Positions 1 through 7,159 of a stretch of DNA of 64,000 nt are shown here, one piece after another. A program made the translations under genes and the position numbers. Position 1 is the stretch's first letter. The number at the start of each line of letters is the position of its first letter. This stretch comes from Streptomyces sp. CB02261. GTDB lineage: Bacteria > Actinomycetota > Actinomycetes > Streptomycetales > Streptomycetaceae. The stretch is taken from the NCBI RefSeq assembly GCF_001905665.1, contig NZ_LIVX01000004.1:207497-271496 (forward strand). Reading direction: 5' to 3'. Under the pieces are notes generated by a model. It was not told where the DNA came from. It saw only the letters and a program-made list of their open reading frames with translations, and searched no databases.

Positions 1-343
1 CGGGGAAGTCCAGGGCGTGCACGTCCGCGACCGTGAACTCGACGTTCTCCAGGCCGCGTTCGACGGCCACGGAACGCGCCTTCGACAGGACGCCCTCGGC
101 GGCGTCGACCCCGGTGACCCGGCCGGGAGCGACCAGGGCGGCCAGGTCGGCGGTGATGGTGCCGGGACCGCAGCCCACGTCCAGGACGTCCAGGCCGGCG
201 CGCAGCTCGGGCAGCAGGTAGGCCGCCGAGTTGGCGGCGGTCCGCCAGCTGTGCGAGCGCAGGACCGACTCGTGGTGGCCGTGGGTGTAGACGGCGGTCT
301 CATGGGCCGCGTCGGAGGTGGACGGGACGGAGGCGTGCGTCAT
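1..343 (-). CDS. Class I SAM-dependent methyltransferase, 3'-truncated by window edge
   Basis: The visible 114 residues are the N-terminal part of a Rossmann-type methyltransferase. Residues 53-61 read VLDVGCGPG, the glycine-rich SAM-binding motif I, and Asp80 ends strand beta-2, where the ribose hydroxyls are bound. The preceding HGHHESVLRSHSWRTA stretch is typical of the UbiE-like group in actinomycetes. The start is an ATG at 343; the C-terminus lies outside the window. The substrate cannot be told. The gene is transcribed towards the left edge and the 117 bases before the GNAT gene presumably hold its promoter. Confidence 0.85.
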   Translation of the reverse strand, partial: MTHASVPSTSDAAHETAVYTHGHHESVLRSHSWRTAANSAAYLLPELRAGLDVLDVGCGPGTITADLAALVAPGRVTGVDAAEGVLSKARSVAVERGLENVEFTVADVHALDFP

Positions 344-460
344 GGAAGCGACTCCCTACGGTGGCGGGTGCGTGTCACCACCGTACGCACGCGTGCCGAA
401 TGATGAGACCCGCGTCTTGCGATACGGACAGTCGGAGGGTGTGAGGCGATATCGGCGACG

Positions 461-979
461 TCAGGCCAACAGATGCCTTCGGTAACGGAGTTCGTCGAGG
501 ACCCGGCCTCCCGTCTCCTCCCGCGCCGTCCCGCCGTCCGGCCGCCAGCCAGCGGCTTCGTAGAAGCGACGCCCCCGTGTGTTGCCCGCGAGCACCCACA
601 GCGCCGCCGTACGGAACCCGGCTTCCCTCAGCGCCTCCGTGGACGCCGCGAGGAGCGCCCGCCCGACGCCCGTGCCCCAGGCCTCCGGCAGGGCGTAGAG
701 CGCCGCCAGTTCGGCCGTGGGACCGGCATCCAACGCCTCGCCCCGCCAGGCCCGGAAACAGGAGAAGGCGAGCACCCGCCCTTCGGTGTCCGTCGCGACC
801 AGGACCGTGGGCCGGTCCGCGGCCGCCAGCCGGGTCCGCCACACGGCGGTGCGCTCCTCCACGTCAAGGGAGGCCAGGTAGGGGGCGGGGAGCAGGTCGC
901 GGTAGGCGGCCCGCCAGGACAGCACGTGCACGGCGGCGACGGCCGCCGCGTCCTCCGGAAGCGCTTCGCGTATCGACAT
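461..979 (-). CDS. GNAT family N-acetyltransferase
   Basis: This 172-residue protein starts MSIREALPEDAAAVAAVHVL, the usual opening of GCN5-related acetyltransferases. It has a motif A-like segment around residues 90-110 (ALYALPEAWGTGVGRALL), where WGTGVG stands in for the R/QxxGxG/A pyrophosphate loop that binds acetyl-CoA. The ending NTRGRRFYEAAGWRPDG is the conserved motif B region. The acyl acceptor is unknown. It lies between two unrelated genes, with 220 bases before the divergent molybdoenzyme gene that show no clear element. Confidence 0.85.
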   Translation of the reverse strand: MSIREALPEDAAAVAAVHVLSWRAAYRDLLPAPYLASLDVEERTAVWRTRLAAADRPTVLVATDTEGRVLAFSCFRAWRGEALDAGPTAELAALYALPEAWGTGVGRALLAASTEALREAGFRTAALWVLAGNTRGRRFYEAAGWRPDGGTAREETGGRVLDELRYRRHLLA

Positions 980-1199
980 CCCGCATTGTCGACCGACGAG
1001 CCCCACGACCGCCCCCGATTTACCGGGCATCACGCTCCCCGCACGACTGGCCGAGCCCCGCCCACCGGCCCGTCCGCCCCGACCTGACGAACCCTCTGTG
1101 ACAGCACCGTGAACGGGCCGTCCGGACCGCCCTCCCGCCCCTAGGATCGGCGCGCGCCGCCGCCCGGTGGTCCGCCTTCCCCCTGTGCCGAGGAGTCCC

Positions 1200-2462
1200 G
1201 TGCCGCACCCGTCCGTGCCGAACCCGCCCGTGCCGCACCCGTCCGCCGCGCACCCCGCCGTACCCGGCCGCCGGGCCCTGCTGAAGGTCCTCGCTGCGGC
1301 CCCCGCGGCCGCCACCCTCGGTGGGCTCGCCACCGCCGCGCCCGCCCACGCCCGGCCCGCGGGCACCGGCGCGCTCGCCGCGCCCGGGATCGTCAAGGCA
1401 CTCCCGCCCGAGCACTTCACCGTCCGCGGTACGAATGCCGAGGCACGGTTCGACGGCTTCGGCGACACCGGCCTCCTCACGCCCGCCGACCGGTTCTTCG
1501 TCCGCAACCACACCTCCACCCCCGTCCTCGACGCCGCCGACTGGCGCCTGACGCTCTGGGGCGACGGACTGCACGGCCGCGGCCCCGTCCACCTCACCTA
1601 CGGGCAGCTCCGTGACCTCCCCTCCGTCACCCGTACGGTCCTGATCGAGTGCGCCGGAAACGGCCGCAGCCTCTACGCGAGCCAGCAGGGCGAGCCGGTC
1701 ACCGGTACCGCCTGGACCCTCGGCGCCGTCGGAGCCGCCCGCTGGCGCGGCGCCCGGCTCTCCGACGTGCTCCGGCGCGCCGGGATCGCCCGCGACGCCG
1801 TCGACCTCCTGCCGCGCGGCCTGGACGACCCGTACGTCTCCGGCGGCGTCGACTTCGGCCGGGTCCGCCGCCCGCTGCCGGTCGCCAAGGCGCTCGACGA
1901 CGTGATCCTCGCGTACGAGATGAACGGCGAGCCCCTCCCGTACGACCACGGCCACCCCGTCCGGCTCGTCGTGCCCTCCTGGGTCGGCATCGCCTCCATC
2001 AAGTGGCTCGGCGACATCGAGGTCTCCACCCGACCGCTGGCCTCGCCCTGGTCCACCGACTGGTACCGCCTCTTCGGCACCGCCCACCCGGAGGGCGGAA
2101 GCGCCCCGATCGGCCGCCAGACGATCAAGTCCGGCTACCAGCTGCCCTTCGGCGCCGACCTGGAGGCGGGCCGCGTCCACCGGCTCACCGGGCGCGCCTG
2201 GTCCGCGTTCGCGCCCGTGCGCAGGGTCGAGGTGTCCACCGACGGCGGCGCCCACTGGCGGCCGGCCCGGCTCCACGACACGCCCCGGCGGAACGGCTGG
2301 GTCCGCTGGAGCGTGCCGTGGCGTCCGCACCGTACCGGGCCGGTCACCCTGCTCTCCCGTATCACCGACGCCGCCGGGAACACCCAGCCCGACCGGGCCG
2401 TCCACAACACCCAGGGCTACCTCTTCGACGCGGTCGTACGGCACCCCGTCACCGTCGTCTGA
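1200..2462 (+). CDS. Sulfite oxidase-like molybdopterin oxidoreductase, Tat-exported
   Basis: The protein of about 420 residues has a twin-arginine signal (RR at 24-25, then a hydrophobic alanine-rich segment to about residue 50), so it should be folded with cofactor and exported by Tat. Cys151 in the motif ECAGNGR matches the cysteine that ligates molybdenum in the sulfite oxidase family. Residues from about 315 resemble the Ig-like Mo-co dimerisation domain (VEVSTDGG followed by W). GTG at 1200 was chosen because AGGAG lies at 1191-1195, a rather short spacing; GTG codons at 1167, 1185 and 1215 are alternatives. The N-terminus before the RR is a Pro/His/Val-rich run. The true substrate (sulfite or another S/N-oxide) is open. 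Confidence 0.85.
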   Translation: MPHPSVPNPPVPHPSAAHPAVPGRRALLKVLAAAPAAATLGGLATAAPAHARPAGTGALAAPGIVKALPPEHFTVRGTNAEARFDGFGDTGLLTPADRFFVRNHTSTPVLDAADWRLTLWGDGLHGRGPVHLTYGQLRDLPSVTRTVLIECAGNGRSLYASQQGEPVTGTAWTLGAVGAARWRGARLSDVLRRAGIARDAVDLLPRGLDDPYVSGGVDFGRVRRPLPVAKALDDVILAYEMNGEPLPYDHGHPVRLVVPSWVGIASIKWLGDIEVSTRPLASPWSTDWYRLFGTAHPEGGSAPIGRQTIKSGYQLPFGADLEAGRVHRLTGRAWSAFAPVRRVEVSTDGGAHWRPARLHDTPRRNGWVRWSVPWRPHRTGPVTLLSRITDAAGNTQPDRAVHNTQGYLFDAVVRHPVTVV

Positions 2463-2588
2463 GTCGCCCGCGCCGAGGCGCGACGGAGCACCCGCCCGTC
2501 GCCTGAAGCGGCGGAAACGCCCGAATCTTCGTATAAAGGGCACGGGGGTGCCGTATCGGCGCCCCCGTGCCCTCAGGAGGTACGGGAC

Positions 2589-3821
2589 ATGCGGCAGACG
2601 GCTCCGGACGGCCGTGGCCCGGTGCGCTACGGCCCACCCGTCCCCGACACCGGCCTGCCCGTGCTGCCGGGGCTCGCCGGACTCCTCGCCGCCGCCGCCG
2701 AGCGGACCGCCCCCGAGCCGCCCGGCGGCGGACCCGCCCTGCGCGAGGCGGCCTCCGGCTACTGGTGGCGCCGCGGCCTGCGCACCCATCCCGAGGACGT
2801 CGTGGCGGGCCCCGGCGCCCCCGCCCTGCTCCTCGCCCTGATCGCCGCGCACGGCGGCGACCTCCTGATGCCCCGGCCCTGTCCCGCCCGGTGGACCCCG
2901 CAGGCCCGCCTCCTCGGCCGCCCGGCCTACCACGTGCCGACCCCCGCCGAGTGCGGCGGCGTCCCCGATCCGTACGCCCTCCTGGAGACGGTCCGGCGGA
3001 TCCGCGCCGAGGGCGGCGCCCCCAGACTCCTGCTGATCTCCGTCGCCGACGACCCCACCGGCACCGTCGCCCCGCCCGAACTCGTCCGCGAGGCCTGCGA
3101 GGCCGCCGTCGCCGAGGGCCTCCACGTCATCAGCGACGAGACCTGGCGCGACACCCTCCACCAGCCCCGCGACACCGTGTTCCTCAGCCCCGCCGAGATG
3201 TGCCCGGACGACGTGACCGTCGTCAGCGACCTCGGTGGCGCGCTCACCCCGGCCGCCTGGCCCTGCGCCGTCGCCCGCTTCCCGCCCACCGCGCCGTCCC
3301 ACGCCGACCGCTGGACCGACCGCAGGTCCCGCGTCCTCGACGTGCTCACCGCACTCGGCGCCGTCGTCCCCGGCCCCGTCGCCCCCGCCGCCGCCCACGC
3401 CCTCGACGAACCCGAGGACGTGACCGTACGGGCCCGGCTCGCCGCCACCGTCCACGGCCGCATCGCCGGTGCCGCGCACCACGCCGTCCTCGCCGCCGGG
3501 GCCCTCGCCCTGCCCCCGCGGGCCGGGCGCCACCTCTACGCCGACCTCGGTCCGCTCCGGGCCGGGCTCGCCGCCCGCGGCGTCACCGACTCCCTGGAAC
3601 TGGAGAGCCACCTCACCGAACGGCTCGGGGTCCCGGCGACCGGCGGCCACCGTTTCGGCGACGAACTCGGCGCGCTGCGCGTCCGGATCGACACGGGAAT
3701 GTTCCTGGGGACCACGGGGGAGGAGAGGGCCGAGACGCTGCGGTTCCGGGATCCGCTGGACCTCGCCCATGTGGCCCGCGGTCTCACGGAGTTCGGAGGA
3801 GTCCTGGAGGAACTGCGATGA
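2589..3821 (+). CDS. Aminotransferase class I/II-fold protein lacking every lysine
   Basis: The 410-residue protein has the layout of a fold-type I PLP aminotransferase: DDPTGT at 154-159 replaces the N-P-x-G motif, SDETW at 182-186 matches the D-x-x-Y PLP-ring motif, and LRVRIDTG near residue 370 matches the C-terminal substrate-carboxylate arginine. The S-x-S-K region that should carry the PLP lysine reads VVSDLGG (211-217), and I find no lysine anywhere in the protein. It therefore cannot form the usual internal aldimine. AGGAGG lies 7 bases before the ATG, and TATAAA at 2532-2537 may be a -10 element. It is 64 bases upstream of the metallo-hydrolase gene, probably in one operon. Confidence 0.75.
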   Translation: MRQTAPDGRGPVRYGPPVPDTGLPVLPGLAGLLAAAAERTAPEPPGGGPALREAASGYWWRRGLRTHPEDVVAGPGAPALLLALIAAHGGDLLMPRPCPARWTPQARLLGRPAYHVPTPAECGGVPDPYALLETVRRIRAEGGAPRLLLISVADDPTGTVAPPELVREACEAAVAEGLHVISDETWRDTLHQPRDTVFLSPAEMCPDDVTVVSDLGGALTPAAWPCAVARFPPTAPSHADRWTDRRSRVLDVLTALGAVVPGPVAPAAAHALDEPEDVTVRARLAATVHGRIAGAAHHAVLAAGALALPPRAGRHLYADLGPLRAGLAARGVTDSLELESHLTERLGVPATGGHRFGDELGALRVRIDTGMFLGTTGEERAETLRFRDPLDLAHVARGLTEFGGVLEELR

Positions 3822-3885
3822 CAGAGCCGCCCCGTCCCCGACGAGCCCCACGAGCCGTACGACCCGCGCAGAACGGAGTCCGCAG

Positions 3886-4929
3886 ATGAGCGAACGGACG
3901 GTGCCGCCCGCGGGCGCCGCACAGGCCCCGGCCACGGCTCCCGGCGCCGCCCCCGCCCCGGCGTCCGTGCTCCAGCCCGTCGGAAGGCTGCGGTCGGACT
4001 GGCCGCGCACCTTCGTCGACCGGCTCACCACGCCCCTCCCGGGCCTGCGGGCCCTGGCCAGGTTCGCCCGCGAGGGAGCCGTACGCCCCCGCCCCGAGGG
4101 CCTCAGGGACGTCCCCCTGCTGCCCTTCGAACCGGGCCCGCTCCCGCCCGCCGGACCCGACACCTGCGCCGTCACCTGGGCGGGGCACGCCAGTTGGGTG
4201 CTGCGGATCGGCGGCCTCACCGTCCTCACCGACCCGGTCTGGTCCCGCCGCATCTTCGGCACCCCCGCCCGCCTCACCCCGGTCGGGGTCCCCTGGGCCG
4301 ACCTGCCGCGCGTCGACGCCGTCGTCATCAGCCACAACCACTTCGACCACCTCGACGCCCCCACCCTGAAGCGGCTGCCCCGGCACACCCCCGTCTTCGT
4401 CCCGGCCGGCCTCGGCCGCTGGTTCACCCGCCGGGGGTTCAGCCGGGTGACCGAGCTCGACTGGTGGGAGGCGGCCGAACTCGACGGCGTGCGCTTCGAC
4501 TTCGTCCCCGCCCACCACTGGTCCAAGCGCACCCTCCTGGACACCTGCCGCTCCCTGTGGGGAGGCTGGGTGATGAGCGACCGGGCAGGGCGCCGGGTGT
4601 ACTTCGCCGGGGACACGGGGTACGGCCACTGGTTCGCCGAGATCGGCCGCCGGTACCCCGGCATCGACCTGGCGCTGCTCCCGATCGGCGCCTACGACCC
4701 CCGCTGGTGGCTCAGCGACGTCCACACCGACCCGGAGGAGGCGGTCCGCGCCCACCAGGACCTGGGAGCGCGGCGGATGGCGCCCATGCACTGGGCCACC
4801 TTCGTCCTCTCCTCCGAGCCCGTCCTCGAACCCCTCGCCCGGGTCAGGGCCGCCTGGGAGAAGGCGGGCCTGCCCCGCGAGGACCTGTGGGACCTGCCGA
4901 TCGGCGGCTCACGGGTGCTCGCTCCCTGA
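3886..4929 (+). CDS. MBL-fold hydrolase, NAPE-PLD-like
   Basis: A 347-residue metallo-beta-lactamase fold protein. The metal motif HxHxDH is H150-N-H152-F-D154-H155; H210, D243 (in GDTG) and H302 (in MHWATF) are the further metal ligands expected in this family. The overall pattern (TWAGHASWVLRI, LTDPVWS, THFGTF-like) matches N-acyl-phosphatidylethanolamine phospholipase D and the UlaG-related group. The first 40 residues are an Ala/Pro-rich tail. ATG 3886 has GGAG 7 bases upstream. The 3' end overlaps the convergent DedA gene by 21 bases. The substrate is inferred only; a membrane phospholipid or N-acyl compound is plausible. Confidence 0.85.
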   Translation: MSERTVPPAGAAQAPATAPGAAPAPASVLQPVGRLRSDWPRTFVDRLTTPLPGLRALARFAREGAVRPRPEGLRDVPLLPFEPGPLPPAGPDTCAVTWAGHASWVLRIGGLTVLTDPVWSRRIFGTPARLTPVGVPWADLPRVDAVVISHNHFDHLDAPTLKRLPRHTPVFVPAGLGRWFTRRGFSRVTELDWWEAAELDGVRFDFVPAHHWSKRTLLDTCRSLWGGWVMSDRAGRRVYFAGDTGYGHWFAEIGRRYPGIDLALLPIGAYDPRWWLSDVHTDPEEAVRAHQDLGARRMAPMHWATFVLSSEPVLEPLARVRAAWEKAGLPREDLWDLPIGGSRVLAP

Positions 4930-5574
4930 CGGCGCGGCCTCGCGGGGCGTCCCCCGGACCCGCCGCCACAGCGAGGGGACCGCGCTGACCAGCACCGTCA
5001 GGGCCACCGCCGCGACGACACCCTGCCACGGCTCCGGGAAGAGCGAACCGCCCAGGATCCCGATCAGCTGGTACGTCGCCGCCCACGCCAGGCAGGCCGC
5101 GACGTCCGCCCGGACGAAGCGCCGCAGCGGCATCTCCGAGAGCAGACACGCCAGCATGACCGGTATCCGCCCCGCCGGCACGAGCCGCGAGAGCACGAGC
5201 ACCGACACCTGATGGGTGTCGAGCCGCTCCTGCGCGTGCGCGAGCCGCTCCGGGGCCGCACGTCGCCGCAGCGCGGCGAGCCACCGCGAGCCGTTGCGGG
5301 AACGGACCCCGCGGCGGCCGAGCCAGTAGAGGGCGGCGTCGCCGAGGCAGGCGGCGAAGGCCGACACCAGGAAGACGAAGAGCAGCGCGAGCGGCGAGGA
5401 CTGGTGGAAGGCGACGACGGCGGCCGAGCTGACGATCGCGCCCGTCGGCACGATCGGCACGAGCGCGCCGAGCGCCACGAGCAGGAACAGCGAGGGATAG
5501 CCGACCGCCTGCTGGGTCGACTCCGGCGGAAGCTCCCGCACCACCGCCACGATCCGGGACAGCCCGTCTGTCAC
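4909..5574 (-). CDS. DedA/SNARE-associated family membrane protein
   Basis: About 221 residues with four to five hydrophobic segments and the DedA core: FVFLVSAFAACLGDAALYWLGRRG and, later, the amphipathic SRLVPAGRIPVMLACLL with its conserved arginine-proline-glycine pattern. DedA proteins are inner-membrane proteins that move or flip lipids and support the proton motive force. GTG 5574 is preferred (GGGGG six bases before); GTG 5577 is the alternative. It lies 46 bases downstream of the metallo-hydrolase gene on the same strand, so the two are probably co-transcribed. Confidence 0.85.
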   Translation of the reverse strand: MTDGLSRIVAVVRELPPESTQQAVGYPSLFLLVALGALVPIVPTGAIVSSAAVVAFHQSSPLALLFVFLVSAFAACLGDAALYWLGRRGVRSRNGSRWLAALRRRAAPERLAHAQERLDTHQVSVLVLSRLVPAGRIPVMLACLLSEMPLRRFVRADVAACLAWAATYQLIGILGGSLFPEPWQGVVAAVALTVLVSAVPSLWRRVRGTPREAAPSGSEHP

Positions 5575-5620
5575 CACGCGCCCCCGGGCCGCCCGGCGGC
5601 CGGGCCCCCCGCCGGCCGCC

Positions 5621-6400
5621 TCACCGCGCGACCTCCGGTCGTACCCGTTCGCCGTGGCCGAGCAGATGGACCGCGACCTTCGGAGCGAGCCGGCCCGCGT
5701 GCCGTACGAACTCGTCGCCCGGCGCGTGGAACTCGTGCGGCCGGATCCCGTCCATGCCGATCGGCCAGTACGTGCCGTAGTGCACCGGGACCGCCGCCGC
5801 CGGGGACAGCGCGGCGAGCGCCTCCGCGGCCCGGCCCGCGTCCAGATGACCGTGACCGAGGTACGGACCCCAGCCGCCGACCGGCAGCAGCGCCACGTCC
5901 ACCGGCCCCACCGCCTCCGCCATCCCGTCGAACAGACCCGTGTCCCCGGCGAAGTACGTCCGCGCCTCGCCCTCGACGACATACCCCAGAGCGGCCGTCC
6001 GATGCGGTCCGACCGGCAGCCGTCGCCCGTCGTGGAGCGCCGGGATGGCCCGTACCGTCACCCCCTCCACCGTCACCGTGTCACCGGCCTCCACCTCCGT
6101 CAGCCGCAGCCCGTTCCCGTCCAGCCTGCGCAGTCCCGGTACGGCGGCGGGGGCGCCGCGCGGCACGACGAGCCGTGTCCCGGGCGCGAGCCGGGCGAGC
6201 GAGGGCAGATGCAGGTGGTCGGAGTGCAGGTGCGAGACGAGGACGGCCTCGGCGACGGCGGCCTCGGGCGGCGGCAGGGCCCCTCGCCGCCGCCGCAGAT
6301 GTGCGAGCCGCCGCGTGAACAGCGGATCGGTCAGGAAGCGGACCCCGGAGTCCTCGACCGTGCAGGTCGCGTGACCCCACCAGGTGACCTCCACCGGCAT
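5621..6400 (-). CDS. MBL-fold metal-dependent hydrolase (UlaG-like)
   Basis: A 259-residue compact metallo-beta-lactamase fold protein. It starts MPVEVTWWGHATCTVE, typical of UlaG-like hydrolases. The metal motif is H57-L-H59-S-D61-H62, and D153 sits in FAGDTG. No signal peptide is present, so it is cytosolic. It is a distant relative of the hydrolase at 3886-4929, but lacks that protein's long N-terminal tail. It precedes a DedA gene in a likely two-gene operon, which hints at a lipid-related role, though the sequence does not show the substrate. Confidence 0.85.
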   Translation of the reverse strand: MPVEVTWWGHATCTVEDSGVRFLTDPLFTRRLAHLRRRRGALPPPEAAVAEAVLVSHLHSDHLHLPSLARLAPGTRLVVPRGAPAAVPGLRRLDGNGLRLTEVEAGDTVTVEGVTVRAIPALHDGRRLPVGPHRTAALGYVVEGEARTYFAGDTGLFDGMAEAVGPVDVALLPVGGWGPYLGHGHLDAGRAAEALAALSPAAAVPVHYGTYWPIGMDGIRPHEFHAPGDEFVRHAGRLAPKVAVHLLGHGERVRPEVAR

Positions 6401-6536
6401 GCCGCCTTCCGTTCTCGCGGGCGCCGGCCGCCGTTCACGATGTCCACGGCCGTCCCGTACCTCCGTATCGAGGGTAAATGCCCGGGGCGGGCGCCGGAGG
6501 ATGTTCGGCCGTGCCGTACCGCAGTAGGGTCGGCCC

Positions 6537-6941
6537 ATGGACGACGTTCGGGTGGCGGCGATCGCCAGCCTCACCCCGCTCGAAGAGCTGGACAGCGAGC
6601 CTTTCCTGGTCGACACGCGCGGTCAGCACGCGGTGTGTGCCCGCTGGGCCGACGCCAAGGGGTACGTGGTCGCCCGGCAGTTGCTGTTCTACGGCCTCCG
6701 GCCCGACCACGCGGCCCTCTGGGCGGATGTGGAGGCGGGGGCGGTCGATCTGTTCGTCGCCGCCAACGAGCGGGTTCTCGCCCGCGCGTTGACCTCCGTG
6801 CCCGGCTTCCGCGCCGAGTGCGCGCGGCGCGGGGTGCGGGTGGAGACCGTCTGTCCCGACGAACCGGCGTACGACGCGGCGGCCAAGGCGGGCGTGCACC
6901 GCAGGCTCTCCATGCCGACGGCCGGGTACGACGGTTCCTGA
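6537..6941 (+). CDS. Conserved hypothetical protein (134 aa)
   Basis: The ATG at 6537 opens a 134-residue acidic, soluble protein without a signal peptide or membrane segment. I recognise no family. The sequence (VDTRGQHAVCARWADAKGYVVARQLLFYG) is balanced in composition and the codon usage is that of the neighbouring genes, so it is a real gene. It contains two or three cysteines without a metal-binding arrangement. It is transcribed away from the divergent metallo-hydrolase gene, with 136 bases between them. Confidence 0.7.
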   Translation: MDDVRVAAIASLTPLEELDSEPFLVDTRGQHAVCARWADAKGYVVARQLLFYGLRPDHAALWADVEAGAVDLFVAANERVLARALTSVPGFRAECARRGVRVETVCPDEPAYDAAAKAGVHRRLSMPTAGYDGS

Positions 6942-7045
6942 GCCGTCACGACCTCGCGCCCGCCCGGACGCACGACGTGACAGGGCGACGTGACGCATGA
7001 CCCGACACATCCCGGGGCAGGCGGGCGGACGCGCACCCCGCACGG

Positions 7046-7069
7046 CGACCTGACACACGACCTGACACA
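7046..7069. repeat. Tandem 12-bp direct repeat
   Basis: CGACCTGACACA occurs twice head to tail (7046-7057 and 7058-7069), with a looser copy (GACCCGACACAT) about 45 bases before. It lies in the 218-base gap before the holin-phosphatase gene. It could be a regulator half-site array or chance; there is no other evidence. Confidence 0.5.
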
Positions 7070-7159
7070 CCCGCTCCGATCACCGTCACCCGTTTCCCCC
7101 GCCGACCCTGGGCGTTGTGCCACGCTTGAGGCAGGAAACAGGCGAAAGGTGAAGCGGGC

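Noticed and set aside
2567..3889. Long Arg/Pro-rich open frame overlapping the aminotransferase gene
   Set aside because: It is in a shifted frame, its protein is made almost only of Arg, Pro and Ala, and it lacks a start site; it is a shadow of the real gene, as are similar frames elsewhere.
1020..4664. 1214-codon open frame on the minus strand
   Set aside because: It runs antisense to three well supported genes, and its composition (Gly, Asp, Val and Glu runs) is that of a frame opposite high-GC coding DNA.
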